The position numbers and the translations under genes were made by a program. Below the pieces are notes generated by a model. It had not been told where the DNA came from. It made no database searches and worked only from the letters and a program-made list of their open reading frames with translations. Below are positions 1 through 6,689 of a stretch of DNA of 64,000 nt, in pieces (the first letter of the stretch is position 1; each line of letters starts with the position of its first letter). This stretch comes from DSUN01 sp035527715. GTDB taxonomy: Bacteria; Planctomycetota; PUPC01; DSUN01. The stretch lies in contig DATKZY010000064.1 in the NCBI GenBank assembly GCA_035527715.1, forward strand, positions 7,081 through 71,080, in the 5' to 3' direction.

Positions 1-76
1 CTCCTCAGGCGCGCCCCTTCCGGAGGGGGCGCCCCTGGCCTTCTCCGCCGAAGACCGCCGAGAACCGCCATTTCCG

Positions 77-118
77 CCCAGGGGCTCACGCGCGCGCTAT
101 AGGGGGTGAGCGCCTGGG
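77..118 (-). repeat. CTCACC-core palindrome, copy 1
   Basis: Inverted repeat with 13-bp arms CCCAGGGGCTCAC and GTGAGCGCCTGGG (one mismatch) around a GCGCGCGCTATAGGGG loop. Read on the minus strand its core matches copies at 30415, 33057, 33195 and 61164: CTCACC, a C-run, TAT, GCGCGC, then GTGAG. The arm sequence outside the core differs from copy to copy while pairing is kept. Confidence 0.7.
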
Positions 119-267
119 GGCAAGGAGGCGCCCCAAGAGGGCCTACAGCCCACAGGCCGCCAATCCCCCCGCCCCCGTGTTTGGCGGCCTGTAGTTTCAC
201 TAAGCCATTGCTGCACCAGCACTTAGGTCAGATTGCCCCTCCGACAGACCGCCAACTCCCCTTCCGC

Positions 268-333
268 CCCTCGCCGACCTCATCCGCAAACAGGCCCGCA
301 GAAAGCCCCCCGCCGCCCGCCCCTGAGCCAGCC
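268..333 (+). repeat. Coding-tail-like direct repeat, copy 1
   Basis: About 60 bases ending in a stop, nearly the same as 973-1029. In one frame both read PLADLIR-x-QAR-xx-PAARP-stop, as if both were the leftover 3' end of the same lost gene. I do not recognise the protein. Confidence 0.4.
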
Positions 334-370
334 GCCGCACCACCCGTTAGGTCAAGTCCCCGAGTTGCGC

Positions 371-398
371 TTGAAACCGCTCCGCGGCGCGCTATACT
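371..398 (+). promoter_or_regulatory. Sigma70-type promoter for the DUF5678 gene
   Basis: TTGAAA at 371-376 and TATACT at 393-398 with a 16-nt spacer. It lies 31 nt upstream of the chosen start at 430, with an AGGAGG ribosome-binding site between. This supports 430 over the upstream in-frame start at 106. Confidence 0.6.
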
Positions 399-429
399 AA
401 CAGGGGAGAACGACAGGAGGCATAGGCCG

Positions 430-729
430 ATGGAAGCCGCCGAAGACAGAGATATGGACTGGTTCGCCCAAGCCGACCTCAGTGCCTATGAGGGCGAGTA
501 CGTCGCCCTCGCCCACCGCCAGGTCGCGGCCCACGGCGAAGACCCCGGCGAGGTCTACGAAGAGGGCAAGAAGCGCTTCCCGGGAGAGAAGGTCATCCTC
601 TGGAAGGTCATGAAGCAGGGCTACTACGTCTTCTGCGGGGAGTTCTCCCGCCCAGCGCCGGAGCCGATGTCCGCGAGGCCTACGGAATCAGTGGAGCCGT
701 GGGAGTCATCTACTGCGTCGTTGAACTGA
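430..729 (+). CDS. DUF5678-family small protein, odd C-terminus
   Basis: Ninety-nine residues. The first ~65 fit the DUF5678 family: a short acidic start, then an EGEYVALAHRQVAAHGED-type strand-turn-strand and a P-G-E-K-V-I-L-W-K-V ending, where family members normally stop soon after. Proteins of this family are often encoded next to small retropepsin-like aspartyl proteases; no molecular function is established that I know of. The start is set by AGGAGG at 414-419 and the promoter at 371-398. After residue ~70 the protein runs through DNA that, in another frame, encodes the rear half of a retropepsin-like protein, so its last ~28 residues are probably not native. This suggests a deletion or frameshift joined the two genes. 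Confidence 0.7.
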   Translation: MEAAEDRDMDWFAQADLSAYEGEYVALAHRQVAAHGEDPGEVYEEGKKRFPGEKVILWKVMKQGYYVFCGEFSRPAPEPMSARPTESVEPWESSTASLN

Positions 730-899
730 CGATTGCCGGCCTCACCTTCCCCGCCCGCATCGCCTGGGCACAGCTTGAGGAGGTCCCGCTCCTCCTTGGC
801 CGAACCGACGTCTTCGACCGCTTCGAGATCACCTTCCGGCAGCCCGAGCGTGTCGTCATTTTCGAGCCGTTCAACGCCCGCTCGACCCGAGTTGGATAA
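660..899 (+). pseudogene. Headless retropepsin-like aspartyl protease fragment
   Basis: In the frame read from about 660 the sequence gives REAYGISGAVGVIYCV, then a strand-rich stretch ending LLLGRTDVFDRFEITF and a short tail stopping at 899. This is the C-terminal half of a small retropepsin-like protein, with the conserved LLG-R-x-D-x-F block near the end. The catalytic D-T-G half is missing because the DUF5678 reading frame occupies that place. A GTG at 699 could start a 66-residue peptide, but there is no ribosome-binding site and no active site. I therefore call it a remnant. A complete relative is at 61541. Confidence 0.6.
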
Positions 900-972
900 T
901 TGGTATTTGAAGATCTGACACCGCTGCCACACCGCTGCCCACTCGTCGAGGCACGAACGTCGCCCTGCGTCC

Positions 973-1029
973 CCTCGCCGACCTCATCCGCCGACAGGCC
1001 CGCAACGAGCGCCCCGCCGCCCGCCCCTG
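973..1029 (+). repeat. Coding-tail-like direct repeat, copy 2
   Basis: Matches 268-333. In frame it reads GTNVALRPLADLIRRQARN then ERPAARP and a stop. Being in the same frame with the same stop, the pair looks like two decayed copies of one gene's 3' end. Confidence 0.4.
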
Positions 1030-1051
1030 AGACACCGTGCGATGCGTCTCT

Positions 1052-1160
1052 CTCGTTGCGAAGCTCCGGCTTCGCAACGCCGATCCTGCGGCTCCCGCCG
1101 CGAACCCATCGAAGCGGGAGCTTCGGCATCCCCATCGCAAAGCAGGAGCTTCGCGACGAG
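1052..1160. repeat. GCGAAGCT inverted repeat
   Basis: Outer arms at 1052-1068 and 1144-1160 pair at 15 of 17 positions. Inside is a perfect 10-bp hairpin GTTGCGAAGC-TCCG-GCTTCGCAAC (1055-1078) and a smaller CGAAGC/GCTTCG hairpin. It has the shape of a small non-autonomous palindromic element; no target duplication was identified. Confidence 0.55.
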
Positions 1161-1165
1161 CAATG

Positions 1166-2119
1166 TCAGTTGACGGGTACTCGCTTCCAGTATGTCTCCG
1201 CGACCTTGCGATTGCCAGGTGGGCTTACAACCTGCCTTTGGGCTCTTGTCCACACAACGAGTTGCAGGCCTTTGTTGAGCGCATCTGCGAACTGTGCTCT
1301 GGTTATGGCTTCTCCCTGTGCCGGCAGGCGGCGGCAGTCAATTACCGTGTTGCTTCCGCCCATCGCCGTCTTGTAGCGATGTGTGCCCACTGCAACAAGA
1401 GGCCCAACCTCCACCGTCGCCCCGTCTGTCAGTCTGTCTGTTGAACAACCCTTGAGGCGGAGCATCTGTCCATCGGGTGCCGAAGTGGCCCTCCATTTTT
1501 CCTTGGCCTCCTTCTTGTTAAACCACACCTGGAGCCGATCCAGACGCAGCAACATCTCATCCTCGCTGAGCACCTGGAAAACGGTTGCCACAACACGGGC
1601 GGAATCCCCCACTGAGAACACGTAGCCCTCTTTGAAGAACTCATCCTCACCGAACATCCTGTACGGTTTGGCTGCAGATGCCCAGAGGTGAGCCCCACCC
1701 ACATCGTAGTACTTTCCCTCGATGAGCACGACACTGCTCTTGAACCGCGCATAGGTGTTCTCCAGCCATTCCGCGTCCCGGGGCTTGCCTTCGTAAAGGA
1801 CCGGGGGCCAGCTGAAACTCCCTTCCGGCGCAGTGGGGTTCGCCGGCTTCCCCTTCTGCCAGGCCCAATCAGCCTTGGCTAGGAGGCGCTGCTGGCCCTC
1901 CTGGGTCTTAACGATGAACATCTCTGATCCATCCTTGGTCACGCTGCCGAGGAGTTGGCCCACGATGGCTTCGCCATCTTTCTTGTTGGTGAAGATGTCC
2001 CCGCACGCAATGGTGCCGCAGAGCAGGAGCCAGACCAACACCCCCCGATGAGTGAATACGACCCCTTGACCCCAGAGCGGGAATGCAGTGAGCAACCTGT
2101 GACTGGCGAGTCCGCCCAT
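1166..2119 (-). CDS. Putative lipoprotein of unknown function
   Basis: 317 residues, function not recognised. Near the N-terminus a hydrophobic stretch VWLLLCGTIACGDIF gives a plausible lipobox with Cys lipidation. It is followed by DIFTNKKDGEAIVGQLLG, a short strand-rich segment of a kind I associate with planctomycete lipoproteins, then KTQEGQQRLLAKADW. The remainder is mixed alpha/beta with no recognisable catalytic motif and ends in a basic tail. The start is supported by GGAGG nine bases upstream of ATG at 2119 and by the promoter at 2163-2191. A later GTG just before the hydrophobic core is a possible alternative. Codon use looks less G+C-rich than in the neighbours. Confidence 0.6.
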   Translation of the reverse strand: MGGLASHRLLTAFPLWGQGVVFTHRGVLVWLLLCGTIACGDIFTNKKDGEAIVGQLLGSVTKDGSEMFIVKTQEGQQRLLAKADWAWQKGKPANPTAPEGSFSWPPVLYEGKPRDAEWLENTYARFKSSVVLIEGKYYDVGGAHLWASAAKPYRMFGEDEFFKEGYVFSVGDSARVVATVFQVLSEDEMLLRLDRLQVWFNKKEAKEKWRATSAPDGQMLRLKGCSTDRLTDGATVEVGPLVAVGTHRYKTAMGGSNTVIDCRRLPAQGEAITRAQFADALNKGLQLVVWTRAQRQVVSPPGNRKVAETYWKRVPVN

Positions 2120-2162
2120 GAGTTCAGACCTCCAATCCAGAAGCACTCTCGATCCCCACCCG

Positions 2163-2191
2163 ATTGTAATGGAGCCCAATGTACGAGTCAA
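2163..2191 (-). promoter_or_regulatory. Promoter of the lipoprotein gene
   Basis: On the minus strand TTGACT (2191-2186), a 17-nt spacer, then TACAAT (2168-2163). The predicted leader is about 35 nt and holds a GGAGG site before the start at 2119. Confidence 0.65.
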
Positions 2192-2203
2192 GGCAGGTTC
2201 AAC

Positions 2204-2232
2204 TTGCAGCGCTCCGGGGACTCGGCTAGGAT
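2204..2232 (+). promoter_or_regulatory. Promoter of the metallo-beta-lactamase-fold gene
   Basis: TTGCAG at 2204-2209, 17-nt spacer, TAGGAT at 2227-2232. It is divergent from the promoter at 2163-2191. The transcribed leader would contain the ATCC/GGAT hairpin element at 2235-2311. Confidence 0.5.
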
Positions 2233-2234
2233 GG

Positions 2235-2311
2235 GGCTCGGGCGGTTGGATGGGTGGATGAGCGGATGGGTGACGGGCAATCATCCAACCATCCATTCCT
2301 CCATTCATCCC
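2235..2311. repeat. GGATGG/CCATCC hairpin element, copy 1
   Basis: A GGATGG-rich left half (TGGATGGGTGGATGAG) and a CCATCC-rich right half (CCATTCCTCCATTCATCC) make a long imperfect hairpin. A second copy of the same design is at 19452-19520. Both sit just upstream of a gene start, so they may be folded leader RNA or simply a mobile palindrome. Confidence 0.6.
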
Positions 2312-2332
2312 GTTGCCAAGAGGAAAGACGAC

Positions 2333-4171
2333 ATGGCTGAGAACGTGGTCAAGCTCAGCGAGCATTTGGCGGTGTGGCGCGGGCATATCAATGTGGGGAT
2401 CGTGCGCGATGGGGAGAAGGCGCTGCTGTTTGAGTTGGGCGATGGCTCCGTGCTGGCGGCGCTGAAGGGGCTCGGCATCAAGACGGTGGACTCGGTGGTG
2501 CTGTCGCACCATCACCGCGACCAAATCTGCGGGTTCGCGCTGCTGGACAAGGGCACACGCATCGGGGCGCCGGAGACGGAGGTGCCGCACCTGGCAAAGG
2601 TAGCGGCCTATTGGGCCGATAAGAAGAGCCGGTGGGGCCTAACCGATTTCCACCCCTTCCGCCACGTGCTGGCCGAGCCGATCCGGGTGGACGCCGCTTA
2701 CAAGGACGGCGAGTCGTTCACGTGGGGGCCGGCGAAGATCACGATGCTCGCGACGCCAGGCCATACCGACGGCTCGGCAAGCTATCTCGTGGACGTTGAC
2801 GGCCTCCGCGTGGCGTTCGTGGGCGACGCGATCTACGACGAGGGGCAGGTCTACGACCTCCACAGCATGCAGAAGGGCAACAAGTTCGTCTGCGACTATC
2901 ACGGTTTCATGGACACTCGCCCGGCCCTCATCGCGGGCCTCAATCGCGTGAAGGACGCCAAACCGAGCGTTCTCGTCCCGTCGCACGGCAACCTGATGCG
3001 CGACCCGGCGAAGGCGATTGATCTCCTGGCGCAGCGGCTCGACAAGTGCTACGACAGATACGTAGCCATCTCGGCCCTCCGCCACTACTTCCCCAAGATG
3101 TTTGAGGCCTACGACGGCCGCCCTGGCCACATGCCCATCCGCAAGGGCAAGGAGGTACCCGCCTGCCTCCGCCACTTCGACACCACCTGGATGATCGTGT
3201 CGAAGGACAAGGCGGCGTTCGTGATTGACGTCTGCGGCCCCAACACGGCGAAGCGCATCCAGCAGATGGTCGAGAAGGGCGACATCCGCTGGGTCGAGGC
3301 CATCTGGATCACCCACTACCACTACGACCACATAGACGGCATCCCCGACCTGGTGAAGCTCTACAACTGCCCGGTCATGACCGAGAGCCACGTGGCAGAC
3401 GTGGTGTCGAATCCGCTCGCCTGGCGGCTGACGTGTCTCTCGCCGCACCAGATCAAGGTTGATCATCCGACGAAGGACGGCGAGAGCTGGCAGTGGCGCG
3501 AGTTCAAGATGACCGCCTGCCATTTCCCGGGGCAGACCCTCTATCACAGCGGGCTGCTCGTCGAGGGCCACGACGCCAGGATGCTCTTCGCCGGCGATTC
3601 CTACACGATGTCGGGCATTGACGATTATTGCGCGCACAACCGCAACTGGCTCGGTAAGGGCCTCGGCTTCGACTACTGCCTGGAGCTGACGCGGAAGCTC
3701 AAGCCGACCCACATCTTCAACGAGCACGTGGACCCCGCGTTCGACTTCACGGACGACGAGATCGCGTTCATGCGCGCCAACCTCGCCGAGCGGGAGAAGC
3801 TCTTCGGCGAGATCGTGCCGTGGGACCACGCGAACTACGGGATGGACGAGCAGTGGTGCCGCTGCTTCCCCTACGAGCAGGGTGTAGGCGGGACGTCCTC
3901 GTCCCGCGAAGTCTCCTTCCGCGTCATCATCACCAACCACTCGGCGGAGGCGCGGGAGGCGTCCTGCCGTGCCGTGCTGCCCTCGGCCTGGGGTGGAGGG
4001 GCGACTGACTGGTTGAAGGCCACCATCAAGCCGAAGGCCGACGGCGAGGTGAAGCTTTCGCTCCGCATCCCCGCCGCCGCGAAGCCCGGCCGATACATCG
4101 TCCCCGTGGACGTCCGCTACGGCACGTGGGATCTGCCACAGTTCACGGAGGCGATCCTGGCGGTGGAGTAG
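2333..4171 (+). CDS. Tandem metallo-beta-lactamase-fold protein
   Basis: 612 residues with two MBL-fold domains. Domain 1 (about 10-250) has a degenerate metal motif, HHHRDQ at 59-64 in place of HxHxDH, but keeps PGH (H144), GD (D165) and SHG (H218). Domain 2 (about 275-500) has a full HYHYDH motif at 328-333, a changed PGQ where PGH is usual, and a GDSY block. The last ~85 residues form a predicted beta-sandwich. No signal peptide is seen, so a cytoplasmic hydrolase is likely; substrate unknown. ATG at 2333 is preceded by AGAGGAAAG. A 25-bp palindromic element lies in frame at 3883-3907, between domain 2 and the sandwich. Confidence 0.75.
   Translation: MAENVVKLSEHLAVWRGHINVGIVRDGEKALLFELGDGSVLAALKGLGIKTVDSVVLSHHHRDQICGFALLDKGTRIGAPETEVPHLAKVAAYWADKKSRWGLTDFHPFRHVLAEPIRVDAAYKDGESFTWGPAKITMLATPGHTDGSASYLVDVDGLRVAFVGDAIYDEGQVYDLHSMQKGNKFVCDYHGFMDTRPALIAGLNRVKDAKPSVLVPSHGNLMRDPAKAIDLLAQRLDKCYDRYVAISALRHYFPKMFEAYDGRPGHMPIRKGKEVPACLRHFDTTWMIVSKDKAAFVIDVCGPNTAKRIQQMVEKGDIRWVEAIWITHYHYDHIDGIPDLVKLYNCPVMTESHVADVVSNPLAWRLTCLSPHQIKVDHPTKDGESWQWREFKMTACHFPGQTLYHSGLLVEGHDARMLFAGDSYTMSGIDDYCAHNRNWLGKGLGFDYCLELTRKLKPTHIFNEHVDPAFDFTDDEIAFMRANLAEREKLFGEIVPWDHANYGMDEQWCRCFPYEQGVGGTSSSREVSFRVIITNHSAEAREASCRAVLPSAWGGGATDWLKATIKPKADGEVKLSLRIPAAAKPGRYIVPVDVRYGTWDLPQFTEAILAVE
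3883..3907 (+). repeat. TGTAGGCGGGA palindromic element inside a gene
   Basis: TGTAG followed by a perfect hairpin GCGGGACG-TCCT-CGTCCCGC. It matches half of the element at 18976-19030, which has GCGGGATG/CATCCCGC instead, a paired change. It is translated as GVGGTSSSRE within the metallo-beta-lactamase-fold protein. Confidence 0.65.
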
Positions 4172-4181
4172 GGCCGCGGAG

Positions 4182-6689
4182 CTAAGGCTTGCCTTCTGAA
4201 GGCGCGCTGGCGCGGATGCTTTCGAGGGCCTCCTTGGCGGCGGCGGCGACGGAGGCATCCTTGTCGAGCTCGAGCTTCCTGAGCGGCTCGATGGCGCGCG
4301 GGGAGCCGATGCCGCCGAGGGCGAGGAGGGCGGCACGGCGGACGACCGGCTCGGCGTCGCCGACGCGGGCGAGGAGGGGGTCCACGGCGCGCTCGCTGCC
4401 GAGTTTGCCGAGGGCCTCGGCGGCGCCCCAGCGGGCCTCAGCGGCGGAATCCCCAAGCAGCGCGATCAGGGGGTCGAGGGCGCGCGGCTCGTGCAGCTCG
4501 CCGAGTGCCCAGGCGGCGCCGCCGCGGACCTCGGCGTCGGGGTCCTTGAGGAGACCGAGGAGGGGCTCGGCGGCGCGCTTCTCGCCCAACTGGCCGAGTG
4601 CCCAGGCGGTGCCGTGACGTGTCGCCGCGTCGTCGCTCTTGAGGGCCGCGAGCAACGGCTCAGCCGCGGGCTCGCCGATGCGCGAGAGGACGAGTGCGAG
4701 GACGCCTCGGGTCGCGCGGTCGGCGCCCTTGAGGCGCGCGATGAGGGGCCCGACGGCTCCCGCCCCGAGCTTCGCAAGAGCCATCGCGGCGGCGGCACGA
4801 TGCTCCTTCCAGTCGGCGGTGAGCAGCACGGTGACGAGCGGCTCGATGGCGCGCGGGTCGCCCAGCTCGCCGAGGGTGTGGCACAGGCCGGGGATCAGCT
4901 CGGGCAGGTTGCCCGTCTCGCGGGTGAGCTGGGCGATGACGGGCTGGACGGCCTTTTCCCTGCCGATGCGGCCCACGGCGCGGATGGCGGCGTCGCGGAC
5001 GCCGCGCTCGGGCCAGCTCACGCGGTCCATGTGCGGCAGCAAGGGCTCGAAGGCGCGGGCGTCGCCAATCCCGCCGAGGGCCTTGATCGCCAGCTCGACC
5101 ACCTTCAGGTCGCGGTGCTTGAGCAGGGGCAGGAGCGGCTCGACGGCTCGCCTGTCGCCGCTGCGGCCCAGCGCCTCGACGGCCACGCAGACGCGGGCGA
5201 GGGCGTTCTCGTAGGCCGCGGCGCCGGGGTCCCTCTTGGATTTCGGCGGCGCGCCGGCGGCCTTCGCGGCGCCGTCCTTCAGCACGGCAAGAAGCGCATC
5301 CACGGCCTGCGGGTGGCCCGTGGCGGCGAGGGCCTGCGCGGCGGCGAGGCCGACGGCAGGGTCGGCATCGTCGAGGGCGGCGGCGAGGGGCTTGACGGCC
5401 TTCTCGTCGCCCAGCTTGCCCAGGAGCGCTGCGGCCTCGATGCGGACGCGCGGCTCGGGGTCCCGCAGCGCGGCGAGGAGGTCGCCGATGGCCCCCGAGA
5501 GGCCGAAGGCCGGCTTCGCGCCCCGGCGCGGCGGATACGCCAGGTCGGCGATGACCTCGATGGCCTTGAGGCGGACGGCGGCCTCGCTGTGCTTGAGCGC
5601 GGCGAGCAGCGGCTCGAGGGCCTGGGGGCCGGCGAGACGCGTCCTGAGCACCTTCTCGGCGGCCTCGCCCACGGCGCGATCGGTGTCCACCGAGGCCGCG
5701 AGAAGGGGCGCGATGGCCGACGGGTCGGCGATGTCGCCCAGTGTGGCGACGACGGCGAGGCGCAGGTCGCGGCTCTGCTCCTTGAGCGCCTCGGCGAGTG
5801 CGGGAACGGCGAGCGGTCCGAAGCGCACGAGCGGCTGGCGGACCCCTCGCCGCACGGTCTCATCGGGGTCCTTGAGCAGCGTGGCAATGGGGGCCACGGC
5901 CTCGGCGTCGCGGAGGCGGCTCAGCGCGTCGGCGGCGGCGAGGCGCACCATCGGGGCGGGGTCGGCGAGCAGCCCCCTGAGCGGCGGGGCGGCATGTGCG
6001 TCGCCGATGTGGCCGAGGGCGTAGGCGATGCCCTCGCGGGTGCGGGCAGAGGAAGGGGTTGGGTGTTCGGTGTTCGGTGTTGGGGGTGAAGAGGGGGCCG
6101 AGTCGCGGAGTGCGGCGAGGAGGGGTTCGAGGGCGGCCTGGCCGAGCTTGCCGAGGGTCATGGCGGCGGCGAGGGCGACGGAGCGGTCGTCGTCGGCCAG
6201 TGTCTCGATGAGCATGGGGATGGCCTTCGGGCACCCGGAGCCGGCGACGGGTCGGGCGATCTTGCCCAGGGCCTCGGCGGCGGCCTTGCGAAGGGTCCAG
6301 TTCTCCTCCTTCAGGACGCCCAGGAGCGGCTCGGTGGCGGCGGGGTCGGCGATTTCGCCGAGGGCCTCGATAGCGGCGAGGCGCACGTCGGTGCGGATGT
6401 CGTAGAGCGAGCGGATGAGGGGTTCGGTGGCGGCCTTGGGCTTCAGGCGGGCCAGCTCCTTCGCGGCGTCGAGGCGCTTGTTCACGTCGTGGTCGCGGAG
6501 CTGTTCGCAGAGCGTCTCCACGCGCTGCTCTTCGGGGCTCTTCGAGGAGCCGCAGCCGAGCCACGGGACGAAGGCAAGCGCCAGAAGACTGGCGCAGATT
6601 TGCGATTTCCGATTTGCGGCTTCCCATTCCAGACCTCGCGGTTCCGACCCAATCGCGAACCGGAAATTGGAGATCGCAAATGCCCTCAC
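4182..6689 (-). CDS. HEAT-repeat lipoprotein of the ExbBD operon
   Basis: 835 residues made almost wholly of about 25 HEAT-like helical repeats with the signature A-x-x-x-L-G-x-[IL]-x-[DG]-x-x-A-x-x-P-L. After a 30-residue leader it has a hydrophobic stretch ending FVPWLGCGSS, a good lipobox, so it is probably anchored at the outer face of the inner membrane or in the outer membrane. The start is GTG at 6689, whose GTGA overlaps the stop of the upstream gene; GAGGG lies eight bases before. Last gene of the operon starting at 9652. The likely role is a scaffold for protein contacts. Odd points: the leader is made of a palindromic repeat (6598-6681), and two further repeat-derived inserts occur at 6057-6092 and 6229-6257. 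Confidence 0.8.
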   Translation of the reverse strand: MRAFAISNFRFAIGSEPRGLEWEAANRKSQICASLLALAFVPWLGCGSSKSPEEQRVETLCEQLRDHDVNKRLDAAKELARLKPKAATEPLIRSLYDIRTDVRLAAIEALGEIADPAATEPLLGVLKEENWTLRKAAAEALGKIARPVAGSGCPKAIPMLIETLADDDRSVALAAAMTLGKLGQAALEPLLAALRDSAPSSPPTPNTEHPTPSSARTREGIAYALGHIGDAHAAPPLRGLLADPAPMVRLAAADALSRLRDAEAVAPIATLLKDPDETVRRGVRQPLVRFGPLAVPALAEALKEQSRDLRLAVVATLGDIADPSAIAPLLAASVDTDRAVGEAAEKVLRTRLAGPQALEPLLAALKHSEAAVRLKAIEVIADLAYPPRRGAKPAFGLSGAIGDLLAALRDPEPRVRIEAAALLGKLGDEKAVKPLAAALDDADPAVGLAAAQALAATGHPQAVDALLAVLKDGAAKAAGAPPKSKRDPGAAAYENALARVCVAVEALGRSGDRRAVEPLLPLLKHRDLKVVELAIKALGGIGDARAFEPLLPHMDRVSWPERGVRDAAIRAVGRIGREKAVQPVIAQLTRETGNLPELIPGLCHTLGELGDPRAIEPLVTVLLTADWKEHRAAAAMALAKLGAGAVGPLIARLKGADRATRGVLALVLSRIGEPAAEPLLAALKSDDAATRHGTAWALGQLGEKRAAEPLLGLLKDPDAEVRGGAAWALGELHEPRALDPLIALLGDSAAEARWGAAEALGKLGSERAVDPLLARVGDAEPVVRRAALLALGGIGSPRAIEPLRKLELDKDASVAAAAKEALESIRASAPSEGKP
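6057..6092 (-). repeat. GTGTTCGG low-complexity insert in HEAT gene
   Basis: Short tandem run of TGTTCGG units, translated on the minus strand as PPTPNTEHPTP between two regular HEAT repeats. The insert keeps the frame and breaks the otherwise even repeat spacing. Confidence 0.5.
6229..6257 (-). repeat. 29-bp dispersed element in HEAT gene
   Basis: A 29-base sequence starting GGGCACCCGGAG and ending CGACGGGTCGGGC recurs at 32057-32085 inside the glycyl-radical enzyme gene with one difference. Here it is read on the opposite strand and gives ARPVAGSGCP within a HEAT repeat. It is in frame in both genes. Confidence 0.6.
6598..6681 (-). repeat. ATTTGCGAT palindrome forming the HEAT protein leader
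   Basis: Arms 6598-6615 and 6664-6681 pair at 16 of 18 positions (ATTTGCGATTTCCGATTT against AAATTGGAGATCGCAAAT). The element fills codons ~3-30 of the HEAT lipoprotein, directly after the coupled GTG start, and encodes AISNFRFAIGSEPRG and AANRKSQI. Confidence 0.6.

Larger units (their letters stand above)
1..429. other. Gene-free repeat-rich edge
   Basis: I find no convincing gene in the first 429 bases. The stretch holds a hairpin at about 8-33, a copy of the CTCACC/GGTGAG palindrome family at 77-118, and a hairpin at 152-192 with 12-bp perfect arms ACAGGCCGCCAA / TTGGCGGCCTGT. At about 268-333 lies a sequence that looks like the tail of a coding region and recurs at 973-1029. The promoter of the DUF5678 gene follows at 371-398. 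An open frame starting at 106 runs through this DNA but has no ribosome-binding site and only proline-rich coding. Confidence 0.6.
900..1165. other. Intergenic repeat cluster
   Basis: No gene is seen. The region holds the second coding-tail-like repeat (973-1029) and a large inverted repeat (1052-1160). It separates the retropepsin fragment from the stop of the convergent minus-strand gene. Confidence 0.6.

Noticed and set aside
106..429. N-terminal extension of the DUF5678 frame
   Set aside because: Proline-rich, no ribosome-binding site, runs over a palindrome and upstream of a good promoter.
4491..6089. Plus-strand frames opposite the HEAT gene
   Set aside because: They mirror the regular HEAT codon pattern and have no start signals.
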